Shown here in pieces: positions 22,551-31,119 of a DNA stretch of 40,433 nt. Origin of the DNA: Chloroflexota bacterium (GTDB lineage Bacteria > Chloroflexota > Anaerolineae > B4-G1 > SLSP01); contig JAKQHY010000225.1 of the NCBI GenBank assembly GCA_029555965.1, positions 1-40,433 on the forward strand. Direction: 5' to 3'. Within the stretch, counting starts at the first letter, position 1; the number at the start of each line of letters is the position of its first letter. A program made the translations under genes and the position numbers. Below the pieces are notes generated by a model. The model did not search any database. It had not been told where the DNA came from and saw only the letters and a list, made by a program, of their open reading frames with translations.

Positions 22551-22659
22551 CCGCGCACGTCTTCGATGGCGCGCACGCCACGGTGTTGCAAATCAGACAG
22601 GAAATCGGTGTAATGCTGTTCCTGCGCGGACGTGTGCAGTCTCCACCAAGACGAACAGC

Positions 22660-23757
22660 TCAGGCGGGTTTGCGGCGCGCAAATAACCCAATCCCTGCCG
22701 CAAGCGTCAAAACGGCCAGCGCCAACCACAGCAGTAAGCCTGCCCCATCCCCCTCACCGGTCTCCGGTAGGAGCGCCAAAAAGGGTGTGGCGGTAGGGAA
22801 AGGTGTAGTTTCAGCCGTGACATAAGGGGTGGGCGTAGCCTGCGGCTGGGGTGTGGATTGCCGCGGTCGTTCGATGACAGTAATAGGAACTTCACCCGCG
22901 CCGCTGGTCACGTCATTGCCATACCAGTCGCCGGCGGCGACCACGGTGGCGGAATTGACCACGCCGCTAGTAATGTCGCCAACAACCGTGAATACCGTCG
23001 TCACAATGACTATCCCGTGCGCCGGAATGTCGCCGGTGTACAGGGTAAGATCATCCCAGGCCAACAGTCCCACGGGTGGGTCGGAATGATCTGGGGGCGG
23101 GACGGCATAAAAGAACTGTAACTTTGCCGGGTTATAAACATCCTGGAGCATGACTTGCGTCATGGTCGTGTATCCGTTGTTGTGGACCTCAATCGTGAAA
23201 GTTACCAACTGGCCGGCCTGCGCCGTCATAGTTTTCGTCACCGGGGCGCTGCCGCCCACGGACTCATTGGCGTCGCTCTCATCTTCCCCGCCGACCACCT
23301 CGCCATTAGAGTTAATCGCATCGTGCGCCGCCGCGTAGTTGACCACCGCCGGAGCCGGGTGTTCCGCAATAAAGCCCACCACCAACACGATTTCCTGACC
23401 GGGGGGCAAGTCACCGAACGCATTGGTCAGATCGGCCCAATCAATCCGCCCGGCGCCCGTGTCCACGCTGTCCGGGGCGACGCTCGCGTCAACGTAGGCC
23501 AACACACCGGTGTTGTACTGGTCGGTCAAGGGCAGCACCGTCACCGTGAACGCCGAGTCGTTGCGGATGCGGATAGTGAAGGTAAGATATTCCCCCACAT
23601 AGACCACATTACTGGTGCGTCCCAACCGTTTATCAACCACGATGCCGCCACTCTGGGCATGAGATGGCGCCGGCATCTGGATCCATAGCAACATCGCCAG
23701 ACCCAGCCATGTCAACGCTAACGGCGCCGCCAACCGAAACCATCGTTTTCCTTGCAT
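22660..23757 (-). CDS. LPETG-anchored surface protein with DUF11-like repeats
   Basis: The gene encodes 365 residues, with ATG 23757 preceded by GGAGGAG. A signal peptide ends near SHAQ. Two DUF11-like beta-sandwich modules follow, each with the pattern VTFTIxVxNxG: one at about residues 45-150, one at about 175-290. A Pro/Thr/Gln spacer leads to the sorting signal: LPETG at residues 330-334, a hydrophobic stretch of about 20 residues and RRKPA at the end. This is a textbook sortase substrate, to be cleaved between Thr and Gly and linked to the cell envelope. No sortase gene is in the window. DUF11 modules usually build stalks or adhesins on the cell surface. Confidence 0.9.
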   Translation of the reverse strand: MQGKRWFRLAAPLALTWLGLAMLLWIQMPAPSHAQSGGIVVDKRLGRTSNVVYVGEYLTFTIRIRNDSAFTVTVLPLTDQYNTGVLAYVDASVAPDSVDTGAGRIDWADLTNAFGDLPPGQEIVLVVGFIAEHPAPAVVNYAAAHDAINSNGEVVGGEDESDANESVGGSAPVTKTMTAQAGQLVTFTIEVHNNGYTTMTQVMLQDVYNPAKLQFFYAVPPPDHSDPPVGLLAWDDLTLYTGDIPAHGIVIVTTVFTVVGDITSGVVNSATVVAAGDWYGNDVTSGAGEVPITVIERPRQSTPQPQATPTPYVTAETTPFPTATPFLALLPETGEGDGAGLLLWLALAVLTLAAGIGLFARRKPA

Positions 23758-23789
23758 AAGTATCTCCTCCCTCTCCTAAAAAAGTATAG

Positions 23790-23817
23790 CGAAATCGGAA
23801 ATTGGGAGCCGGAAATC
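23790..23817 (+). repeat. Short heptad array (GAAATCG type)
   Basis: GAAATCG, GAAATTG, GGAGCCG and GAAATCG run in one register. The following bases to 23880 keep traces of a seven-base rhythm (CCACTTT, CTGCTTT, CTAGTTT). It is related in sequence to the coding array at 40001-40035. Confidence 0.65.
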
Positions 23818-23882
23818 GGTAGTCTGTCTCAATGACCGCTTGCTCGCCACTTTCCAATCACTGCTTTCTAGTTTCTGATCTT

Positions 23883-24908
23883 CTATAACCCATGCACCTG
23901 CTTAACTTGCGCTATATACTCGGTCAAATCCGGCTCAGGACGATCGGTAGGGCCAAAGGGGTCTACAAAATCGTCGCGGCCCAGCAGGGCGCGAAAGGTG
24001 TTAGCGACGCCGGCCGCTAATACTTCCAGGTTGTAGCCGCCTTCCAGGACAAAGATGATCTTGCCCCCACACAACTCTTGAGCGGCGGCCACCAGGGTTT
24101 GACATATCCAGGCATAGCCGTTCAACGAGAGATTCATACTGGCCAACGGGTCAGCCCAATGCGCATCATACCCGGCCGAGACGAGGATAAGTTGCGGGCG
24201 GAAACGCCGCAACGCGGGAATGATGATTTCGGTATACATAGCCTGAAAGCCAACATCCCCCACGTTGACGCGCAGGGGAAGATTGAGCAAGGTCCCCTGC
24301 CCGGCGACCGGCGCCACCTCGGTCATCCCCCCCGTGCCAGGGTAAAAAGGATACTGGTGGGTGGAAATATACAAGAGGTTCGGATCGTCCTCAGTCATCG
24401 GCTGCGTGCCGTTGCCATGGTGAACATCGAAATCCACCATCGCCACCCGCTCGATCCCACGCTTCTGCTGCGCCATCCGCGCCGCCAGCACAATGTTGTT
24501 GAACACACAGAAGCCCATCCCCTGGGAATGTAAGGCGTGATGTCCGGGCGGACGCACCAGCGCAAAACCGTTATTCACCACCCCATCCACCGTCGCCAGC
24601 GTCAAATCCACCGTGCTGCCCGCCGCCACCACCGCCGCTTCATAGGTGCTGCGGGTTACGTAGGTATCCATATCCAGGTATCCCCCCCCAGACAGGCTGA
24701 TTTGATCGACTTCATAGATATAGGCCGTCGCGTGAATCGCGCTCAGTTCTTCCATCGTCGCTGCCCGCGCCGGGATAAGCTGGAGTTCCGGCAGCAGCCC
24801 AGAGGTCTCCAGTTCGAACATGATAGTCTCCAAACGATGAGCACTCTCGGGGTGGCCGTGTTTGGTGTGTTTGAGGAATATGGGATCGTACACGTACCCT
24901 GTCGTCAT
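23883..24908 (-). CDS. Histone-deacetylase-family amidohydrolase (AcuC/acetylpolyamine type)
   Basis: The gene encodes 341 residues from ATG 24908 (MTTGYVYDP), with GGGAGGTG upstream; a longer in-frame extension has no such site. The arginase-deacetylase active site is complete: PPGHHAL (paired His), DFDVHHGNGTQ (zinc Asp and His), SAGYDAHWADPL (second zinc Asp) and EGGYN (transition-state Tyr). Known members remove acetyl groups from lysine side chains or polyamines; some bacterial ones regulate acetyl-CoA synthetase. No acs or acuA gene is in view, so the substrate is open. It is divergent from the radical SAM gene across 396 bases. Confidence 0.93.
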   Translation of the reverse strand: MTTGYVYDPIFLKHTKHGHPESAHRLETIMFELETSGLLPELQLIPARAATMEELSAIHATAYIYEVDQISLSGGGYLDMDTYVTRSTYEAAVVAAGSTVDLTLATVDGVVNNGFALVRPPGHHALHSQGMGFCVFNNIVLAARMAQQKRGIERVAMVDFDVHHGNGTQPMTEDDPNLLYISTHQYPFYPGTGGMTEVAPVAGQGTLLNLPLRVNVGDVGFQAMYTEIIIPALRRFRPQLILVSAGYDAHWADPLASMNLSLNGYAWICQTLVAAAQELCGGKIIFVLEGGYNLEVLAAGVANTFRALLGRDDFVDPFGPTDRPEPDLTEYIAQVKQVHGL

Positions 24909-25084
24909 AAGCGCAAGCACCTCCCTTCGTGAAGCGGCTACGGATTGAACGGTTCTGCCCTTCGCACCGGCTGCGCCGCGGTGAGTAATGTATTTTTGAT
25001 TGTAACACAAATAGAAGGTAATGCACTTCCCCCGCCCCCAGGGCTTTATCATTCTCGTTGCCCCACGCTTACCGGGCAGATTTT

Positions 25085-25176
25085 GCGGCTGAAGCCGCCG
25101 GTAAAAAGGTGGTTTTGTGGTGACGGGCGCTGGCCCGTCACCACAAAACCCCTTTAAGAATCACGGCTTTAGCCGT
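25085..25176. repeat. Triple-hairpin palindromic element
   Basis: The central stem is perfect over 18 bp: GGTTTTGTGGTGACGGGC (25111-25128), loop GCTG, complement 25133-25150. It is flanked by two smaller perfect palindromes: GCGGCT-GA-AGCCGC (25085-25098) and ACGGCT-TT-AGCCGT (25163-25176). The three nested palindromes suggest a REPIN- or MITE-like mobile repeat or a structured RNA. No long T-run follows, so an ordinary terminator is less likely. Confidence 0.85.
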
Positions 25177-25241
25177 CGCCTGTATCGCGGCGCACCATCC
25201 GGCGGGAGAATGATAAGACCCTGCCCACGCCCCCGCGTCAC

Positions 25242-25270
25242 TTGGACAAGCGTTCGGAGGAAGGTATAAT
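25242..25270 (+). promoter_or_regulatory. Promoter of the radical SAM gene
   Basis: TTGGAC (25242-25247) and TATAAT (25265-25270) are 17 bases apart. The predicted start near 25277 gives a leader of about 28 bases with AAGGAG before ATG 25305. Confidence 0.8.
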
Positions 25271-25304
25271 AGCGACATTCAGACAGATTCGTGAAGGAGT
25301 CAGG

Positions 25305-26609
25305 ATGAGCACAACCCCCATTCCACGCGCGTTCCACATCATGGCTAAACCGCGTGGCCCAATCTGCAATCTCAACTGCGCTTATTGCTACTACCTTCCC
25401 AAGGCAACCCTGTACCCCGACAGTGATTTCACAATGACGGATGAAGTCCTGGAAAGTTTCACCCAACACTATATCGCCGCGCAGCAAGTGCCAGAAGTGA
25501 CCTTTGGCTGGCAAGGGGGCGAACCGCTGCTCATAGGTCAGGAGTTTTTCGAGCGCGCGCTTGCCCTGCAAGAAAAGTATCGCCGACCGGGGATGCGCAT
25601 CCTCAATGCCCTGCAAACCAACGGCACGTTGATAGATGAGGCCTGGGCGCAATTCTTCCACGACCGTCGCTTCCTCATCGGCCTGAGCCTGGATGGGCCA
25701 CAGGCTATGCACGATGCCTTCCGGGTGGACAAGGGCGGGCAACCGACCTGGGAACGGGTAATGCGCGGACTGCGCCTCTTGCAACAACACCAGGTCGAGT
25801 ATAATCTCCTCTGCACCGTCCATCAGGCCAACGCCCCCCACCCGCTCGCAGTCTATCGCTTCTTCCGCGACGAAGTCCAGGCAGACTTCATCCAATTCAT
25901 CCCCATCGTGCGGCGCGACAATGCCACCGGCCATCAAGAAGGCCTGACTGTGACGCCGCAGTCCGTCAGCGCCCAACAGTACGGCGAGTTTCTAATTGAG
26001 GTGTTCGACGAATGGGCACGGCGCGATGTGGGGCGCGTTTTCGTGCAGCTCTTCGATGTGGCGCTGGCTGCCTGGCTAGGGGAGCGACCGGGGCTATGCG
26101 TCTTTGAGCCGACGTGTGGCCTGGGGCTGGCTCTGGAGCACAACGGCGACCTTTACGCTTGCGATCATTACGTCGAGCCGCGTTACCGGCTGGGCAACAT
26201 CCTGGAGACCCCGCTGGTGGAACTGGTGACGTCCGCACCGCAGCAGGCGTTCGGGCAGGCCAAACGCACCGCCCTGCCCCAGCAATGCCTGGATTGTGAG
26301 GTGCGCTTCATCTGCAATGGCGGCTGCCCCAAAAATCGCCTGCTGCCGGACGACAACGGCGAGCCGCGCCTCAACTACCTTTGCGCCGGCTACCGAACCT
26401 TCTTTCGCCACATCCGATACCCCATGGAAATGATGGTGGAGGAGTTGCGCCAGCAGCGTCCCCCGGCCAACGTGATGGCGCGATTGGCCCAGGCCGATGC
26501 CGCGCTCGCCGCAAAATGTGCGGTTGCCGGACGCAACGATCCCTGTCCCTGCGGCAGCGGCAAGAAATTCAAACTCTGCCACGGGCAGCGCGGGAAAGCT
26601 ATGGAGTGA
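25305..26609 (+). CDS. Radical SAM/SPASM enzyme, anaerobic sulfatase-maturase type, with SEC-C tail
   Basis: The gene encodes 434 residues from ATG 25305, with AAGGAG five bases upstream. The radical SAM cluster is C21-N-L-N-C25-A-Y-C28, followed by GWQGGEPLL. The C-terminal SPASM region carries the Cys sets CVFEPTCG, YACDHY, CLDCEVRFICNGGCP and YLCAGY, as in anSME, which binds two auxiliary clusters. anSMEs convert an active-site Cys or Ser of sulfatases to formylglycine. No sulfatase gene is in the window. At the very end is a SEC-C zinc motif, CPCGSGKKFKLCHG, otherwise known from SecA tails and many accessory proteins, perhaps for binding ribosomes or partners. The histidine kinase gene begins 20 bases after the stop. 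Confidence 0.92.
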   Translation: MSTTPIPRAFHIMAKPRGPICNLNCAYCYYLPKATLYPDSDFTMTDEVLESFTQHYIAAQQVPEVTFGWQGGEPLLIGQEFFERALALQEKYRRPGMRILNALQTNGTLIDEAWAQFFHDRRFLIGLSLDGPQAMHDAFRVDKGGQPTWERVMRGLRLLQQHQVEYNLLCTVHQANAPHPLAVYRFFRDEVQADFIQFIPIVRRDNATGHQEGLTVTPQSVSAQQYGEFLIEVFDEWARRDVGRVFVQLFDVALAAWLGERPGLCVFEPTCGLGLALEHNGDLYACDHYVEPRYRLGNILETPLVELVTSAPQQAFGQAKRTALPQQCLDCEVRFICNGGCPKNRLLPDDNGEPRLNYLCAGYRTFFRHIRYPMEMMVEELRQQRPPANVMARLAQADAALAAKCAVAGRNDPCPCGSGKKFKLCHGQRGKAME

Positions 26610-26629
26610 AGAGAGGAGTCCCAAAGCCC

Positions 26630-29461
26630 ATGAAGCCAAGCGCAACCACTTTATGGATACTCGCAATCTGTCTCAGCGTGTTTGCCGCCGCATCAGGGGT
26701 TCCCCCCACCGTCACGCTCCCTCCTGTCTCGGCCCATCCGCAATCTCAGGCGACCACCATCCAGGTGCTGCTCCTGCAATCCTATCACAAAGGTATGGCC
26801 TGGGCCGATGACATCACCCTGGGCGTAGAAACCAAGTTAGAGCAGAGCGGCGTCCGAGCGGAATTGACCGTTGAATATATGGACACCAAGCGTATCTTCG
26901 ATGAGACCCACGCAGCCAACCTGCTGCGCCTGTATCAGTACAAATTCAAGCCCGACGATTTTGATATCATCATCACCGCCGATGACAACGCGCTCGATTT
27001 TATGTTAGCCCACCGCAATGAACTATTCCCAGGCATCCCTGTTGTCTTCTGCGGTGTTAACCGCTATGACGAGACCCGGCTGGAAGGGCAAACCGATATC
27101 ACCGGGGTGCTAGAAAAGACGGCCAACGCCGAAACCGTCAAGTTGGCGCTGCAACTCCATCCCGACGCACAAAACCTCTACGTGGTGGTGGATCGCACCC
27201 CCACGGGCCTTACGCTGCGCGAACAACTGGATGCGGCGCTCGCGGACGTAGCGCTGGACGTCAACCTTATTTACCTGGATAATGTCAGCGTAAGTGAATT
27301 GGAACAGACGCTGGCGGGGCTATCGCCCACGACCGACATTGTCTACTTGATGACCTTCCACCGCGATAAAAACGGGCTGACCCTCACCAGCGATGAGATC
27401 ATTCAACGGATGTACCGGGCCGCCAACGCCCCCATCTACGCCACCGGTAAGGAATTTTTAGGGCAGGGCATCGTAGGCGGATACCTGAATGCCGGTTTCC
27501 ACCAGGGGAAACTCGCGGCAGAACTGGCGCTGCGCATCCTGGCCGGCGAAGACCCGGATACGCTTCCCGTCATCACCCAGGGCGTCAGTCCCATCATCTT
27601 TGATCATACCGTCCTGAAAAAATGGGGGATTCGCGAGTCCCACCTGCCCTTCGGCGCCATTCTGGAAAACCGGCCAGCCACTTTGTGGGAGGGCTACCGT
27701 CTCGTCATCTTCGGCGCGATCTTCGTATTTCTGGCATTGATCGCCATCATCATCGCGCTGGTCCTCAACATCCAGAAAAAACACCAAGCCCAAGAAGCCC
27801 TGCACCATCAAGAAGAGAAATATCGCCTGCTGGTCGAAAACCAGACGGACCTGGTCGTCAAAATCAATCGCGAAAACTGCTTTGAATTCGTCAGCCCCTC
27901 ATACTGCCAATTGTTCGGCAAAACCGAAGCCGAATTGCTCGACCGACCTTTCCTGCCCCTCGTCCACGAAGAGGATCGTCCCGCCACCCTGGCCTCGCTG
28001 GCGCAACTCGCTACCCCGCCCCACACCTCCTATCACGAGCAACGCGCGCTGACCCGCCACGGGTGGCGCTGGCTGGCCTGGGCCAACCAGGCGGTCATGA
28101 ATGCCGGTCAGATCACGGCCGTCATCAGCGCCGGGCGCGATGTCACCGAGAACAAACTGACCACCCAAGCCATCCAACGGCAAAATCGCGAATTGGCAAT
28201 GTTGAACCGCATCATCCTCACCGCCGCCTCCACCCTGAACACGCAATTGGTGTTGGAAGTGCTCTGCCGCGAACTGGCAACCACCCTGGACTTACCCCAG
28301 GCCGCGGCCACCCTGGTAGACCCGGACACCCAAATCGCAACGGTGATTGCGGAATACCTGGCGCCAGGGCGCACCAGCGCGCTAGGGGTCCAATTCACCG
28401 CCGATAGCAGCTCTGCTACCCGCGCGATGTTTGAACATAAAGAACCCATCGCCATCAGCGCAGCGCAGACCGATGAATATATGGGGGACAGTCGCGCCAT
28501 TATGCAACAACGGGGCACTCAATCTTTGCTGCTTGTCCCCCTGGTGATTCGGGGCCGGGTTGTCAGCACCATCGGGTTGGACTCCATCACGCCCCGCGAC
28601 TTCACACCAGAGGAGATCGCCCTGGCGCAGAGCGCCGCCACCGTCACAGGGCAAGCGCTGGAAACGGCGCAACTGCATCAAGCCCTCCAACGCTACGCCG
28701 ATGAACTTGAAGACATGGTAGCCAAACGCACGCAGGAATTACAACGGGCTATGGAACAGGCCCAGACCGCCGATCACGCCAAGTCCGAGTTCGTCAACAG
28801 CGTCAGTCACGAACTGCGCACGCCCTTGACCAACATCAAACTGTACATTGACTTGATCCAACGGGGATCAGAAAGCAAGCGGGAGTCTTACCTGGAGACC
28901 GTCGGACGCGAGGCCCAACGGTTGGAAAACCTTATTGTGGATTTGCTGAGCATTTCACGGTTGGATTTGGGGCGGATCACGCCGACGTTGGAACCGACCG
29001 ACATTAACAAAATGGTGAACACGCTGGCGACCGACCGCCATCCGCTCTTTGCCAAGCAGGGCCTGCGCCTTCGGGTGACCCTTGATCCCACGCTCGACAA
29101 GGCGTCCATTGACCAAAAACTGATCGAACAAGTGCTCACCAACCTGTTGAGCAACGCCTTCAATTACACTACGGGGAATGAGATTTGGGTGCGCACCCAG
29201 AAAAAACTGGAGGAGAATCAACACTGGATCGCCATCAGCGTACAGGATGCCGGGCCAGGCATCGCCCCTGAAGAACAAGAGCATCTCTTTGAACGTTTCT
29301 TCCGTGGCGCTGCCAGCAAAGCCTTCAACCGGCCCGGCACCGGCCTGGGATTAGCCATCAGCCAGGAAATCGCGCGCCTGCATGAGGGGCACATCACTGT
29401 GGAAAGTCAGGTGGGCAAAGGGAGTACCTTCACCGTCTGGCTCCCTAACCACGGGCAGTGA
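26630..29461 (+). CDS. Hybrid-input sensor histidine kinase (ABC_sub_bind-PAS-GAF-HisKA-HATPase)
   Basis: The gene encodes 943 residues from ATG 26630; AGAGGAG is at 26612-26618. Order: signal segment (1-~30); a periplasmic domain like ABC_sub_bind binding proteins (~45-340, LLLQSYHKGMAWADD and later VVFCGVNRYDE); one membrane helix (~355-380); coiled linker; PAS (~397-507); GAF (~517-677); coiled coil; HisKA with phospho-acceptor His727 in SVSHELRTP; and HATPase with NLLSNAFNYT, DAGPGIAPEE and GTGLGLAIS. It would sense a small extracytoplasmic ligand and phosphorylate a response regulator. No regulator gene is adjacent. A longer upstream reading overlaps the radical SAM gene and is rejected. 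The last 17 bases overlap the convergent glycosyltransferase gene. Confidence 0.93.
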   Translation: MKPSATTLWILAICLSVFAAASGVPPTVTLPPVSAHPQSQATTIQVLLLQSYHKGMAWADDITLGVETKLEQSGVRAELTVEYMDTKRIFDETHAANLLRLYQYKFKPDDFDIIITADDNALDFMLAHRNELFPGIPVVFCGVNRYDETRLEGQTDITGVLEKTANAETVKLALQLHPDAQNLYVVVDRTPTGLTLREQLDAALADVALDVNLIYLDNVSVSELEQTLAGLSPTTDIVYLMTFHRDKNGLTLTSDEIIQRMYRAANAPIYATGKEFLGQGIVGGYLNAGFHQGKLAAELALRILAGEDPDTLPVITQGVSPIIFDHTVLKKWGIRESHLPFGAILENRPATLWEGYRLVIFGAIFVFLALIAIIIALVLNIQKKHQAQEALHHQEEKYRLLVENQTDLVVKINRENCFEFVSPSYCQLFGKTEAELLDRPFLPLVHEEDRPATLASLAQLATPPHTSYHEQRALTRHGWRWLAWANQAVMNAGQITAVISAGRDVTENKLTTQAIQRQNRELAMLNRIILTAASTLNTQLVLEVLCRELATTLDLPQAAATLVDPDTQIATVIAEYLAPGRTSALGVQFTADSSSATRAMFEHKEPIAISAAQTDEYMGDSRAIMQQRGTQSLLLVPLVIRGRVVSTIGLDSITPRDFTPEEIALAQSAATVTGQALETAQLHQALQRYADELEDMVAKRTQELQRAMEQAQTADHAKSEFVNSVSHELRTPLTNIKLYIDLIQRGSESKRESYLETVGREAQRLENLIVDLLSISRLDLGRITPTLEPTDINKMVNTLATDRHPLFAKQGLRLRVTLDPTLDKASIDQKLIEQVLTNLLSNAFNYTTGNEIWVRTQKKLEENQHWIAISVQDAGPGIAPEEQEHLFERFFRGAASKAFNRPGTGLGLAISQEIARLHEGHITVESQVGKGSTFTVWLPNHGQ

Positions 29462-30581
29462 TAGCTGCCGTATAACTCTCCAACGTGCGCCGCGCCGTCG
29501 TCTCCCAGGAAAACCGCGCCGCCTGAGTCAACGCCGCCGCCCGCTTCTCTTGATAAAAAGCTGCATCGGTCAGCAAGCGGATGAGCGCCGCGGCCAACCC
29601 CGCCACATCATCGGGCGCCGCCAATAGCCCCCCTTCCCCCACCACCTCCGGCAAGCTGGCCGTATGGGCGGCAATGACCGGCGTCCCGCAGGCCAACGCC
29701 TCCAACGGCGGCAACCCAAACCCCTCATAGCGCGAGGGAAACAAAAAAGCCCGCGCGCCCCGGTACAACGCGGGGAGTTCTGCCTCCGGGACAAAATCGG
29801 TGAACACGACCGCCTCTGACGACAGGCCCGCTTGCCGCGCCAAACGACGCGGGTCCGGCATAAAACGGGTATCGCGCGCCGGCAATTTCCCGGCCACCAC
29901 CAGTCGCGCTTCCGGAACAACCTCACGGGCGCGCGCAAAGGCTGACAGCGTCGCCCCCAGGTTTTTGCGCACATCGAAGCCGCCCACGTACAGCGCGTAA
30001 CCGGGACGCAAATTCCGCGTCGCCAGCACCTCCGCATCCGCCGCCAGCGCCTCCGGCGCATAACGCGCATCCGCCGCCAACGGGATCGCGCGCACGCGCC
30101 CGGCAGGCGTCCGCAAATGGTGCACAATATCCGCCCGCGCCGCCTCCGAATCGGTGAGCAACAACGTCGCGCGCGGCGCAGTCGCGCGGACTAACGCCGT
30201 GTACACGCGGCCCCCCAGGCCGCCGCGATAGGCCGGCAACAGCAGCGGGATTAAATCATGGATGGTCACGACCGTCGGGAGGGAAACCGTCGCCGGGGGC
30301 GCCCAATAGGGCACATGCAGCACATCCGCTCTGAAGCGCCGGGCCGCCCAGGGAACCGTCGCCTGCTCCCACCACACTTTGCCGAGATGGTTATCCATGG
30401 CGGGAACGTAATACAGCCACAGCCGGCCCTCCCGCGTCACGGCGGCGCTGCGCGCAGGCAGCAACACCATCCATTCGTGCTCCGGCGCCAACTGCGCCAA
30501 GGCCATAAGCAGGCAGCGTACATACTGCCCGCTGCCCGTCTCCGGGGTGCGCCAAAACCAACCGTTGAAAAGAACCCGCAT
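29445..30581 (-). CDS. Glycosyltransferase family 4
   Basis: This 378-residue GT-B enzyme has an N-terminal glycine-rich loop (GSGQYVR), HVPYWAPP, and the sugar-nucleotide site YEGFGLPPLEALACGTPVI with the E-x7-E motif of retaining GT4 enzymes. LYVGGFDVRKNLGAT marks the start of the C-terminal Rossmann domain. It probably adds a mannosyl-, glucosyl- or rhamnosyl-type residue to a surface glycan or lipid; donor and acceptor cannot be read. ATG 30581 is 3 bases after the stop of the cold-shock gene, with no Shine-Dalgarno of its own, so translation is likely coupled. The 3' end overlaps the histidine kinase by 17 bases, tail to tail. Confidence 0.93.
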   Translation of the reverse strand: MRVLFNGWFWRTPETGSGQYVRCLLMALAQLAPEHEWMVLLPARSAAVTREGRLWLYYVPAMDNHLGKVWWEQATVPWAARRFRADVLHVPYWAPPATVSLPTVVTIHDLIPLLLPAYRGGLGGRVYTALVRATAPRATLLLTDSEAARADIVHHLRTPAGRVRAIPLAADARYAPEALAADAEVLATRNLRPGYALYVGGFDVRKNLGATLSAFARAREVVPEARLVVAGKLPARDTRFMPDPRRLARQAGLSSEAVVFTDFVPEAELPALYRGARAFLFPSRYEGFGLPPLEALACGTPVIAAHTASLPEVVGEGGLLAAPDDVAGLAAALIRLLTDAAFYQEKRAAALTQAARFSWETTARRTLESYTAAITARG

Positions 30582-30584
30582 CGT

Positions 30585-30947
30585 TTATTCGCGCAGATGG
30601 ACGTTTACCGCCGTCGGGCCGCGGTCACTCGATTGTAACTCGTACCAGACCGGCGTGTTGTCTTTCAACACTTCCGCTGGATTTTCCCCCAGGAAGTTGC
30701 TGCGGTGGAAGAAAACCTCGCTGCCATCCCGCTGCACGATAAAACCGAAGTGTTTCTCGTCGTTGTACCACTTGACGACGCCCTGCCGCAGGCCCGGCCC
30801 AAGCTCAACCACTTCAACACAGTCCGCACAACGGGCAGGGAGTTCGACATCAAATCCCATGCTGGCCTGCCGCCGCTGATCTTCCACCCGAAATACGAAG
30901 TTTTTGCCGCACTTTTCACACGTTACCCACTGGTCTCGATAAGCCAT
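30585..30947 (-). CDS. Cold-shock-domain protein with N-terminal zinc ribbon
   Basis: The gene encodes 120 residues from ATG 30947, with GGAGG upstream. Residues 10-43 form a zinc ribbon with C10-x2-C13 and C40-x2-C43. Residues ~54-118 are a cold-shock domain: RNP1-like GVVKWYNDEKHFGFI (56-70) and RNP2-like EVFFHRSNF (77-85). Trp, Phe and His residues used for single-stranded nucleic acid stacking are retained, although the central Lys-Gly of RNP1 reads Lys-His. Such proteins bind RNA and melt structures. The zinc ribbon is an extra module compared with CspA. It is cotranscribed with the glycosyltransferase. A promoter candidate at 31087-31114 implies a leader of about 130 bases, recalling the long regulatory cspA leader. 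Confidence 0.92.
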   Translation of the reverse strand: MAYRDQWVTCEKCGKNFVFRVEDQRRQASMGFDVELPARCADCVEVVELGPGLRQGVVKWYNDEKHFGFIVQRDGSEVFFHRSNFLGENPAEVLKDNTPVWYELQSSDRGPTAVNVHLRE

Positions 30948-31086
30948 TGCCTCACTTCCTCCGCAAATAGTCTGTTCTGGTTCCACCGCCCAAGGATAGG
31001 GGATGGAGTTACCATGCGAGGCTTGCGCGTCACGCCACAAGCTCGCCTTGATTGCCTGCATCAGCAGTCAACACCCTGACGCCGCT

Positions 31087-31114
31087 ATGGTAACATTGAG
31101 TCGAAGTCTGTCAA
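31087..31114 (-). promoter_or_regulatory. Possible promoter of the cold-shock and glycosyltransferase operon
   Basis: On the minus strand TTGACA (31109-31114) and TACCAT (31087-31092) are 16 bases apart. The -10 is imperfect. The leader to ATG 30947 would be about 130 bases. Confidence 0.5.
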
Positions 31115-31119
31115 TCCCC

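Larger units (their letters stand above)
24909..25304. other. 396-bp gene-free divergent spacer
   Basis: The spacer contains the upstream region of the deacetylase gene (no good -35/-10 pair found), the triple-hairpin element at 25085-25176 and the promoter of the radical SAM gene at 25242-25270. Confidence 0.6.

Noticed and set aside
22544-22657. Possible 3' remnant of a gene on the minus strand (EQHYTDFLSDLQHRGVRA)
   Set aside because: It reads like real protein for about 35 residues and ends at a stop, but there is no start, family or upstream partner; it may be a relic, and support is too weak to annotate.
26381-26629. Upstream extension of the histidine kinase frame
   Set aside because: It lies within the radical SAM gene in another frame and lacks a start signal; ATG 26630 begins a normal signal segment.
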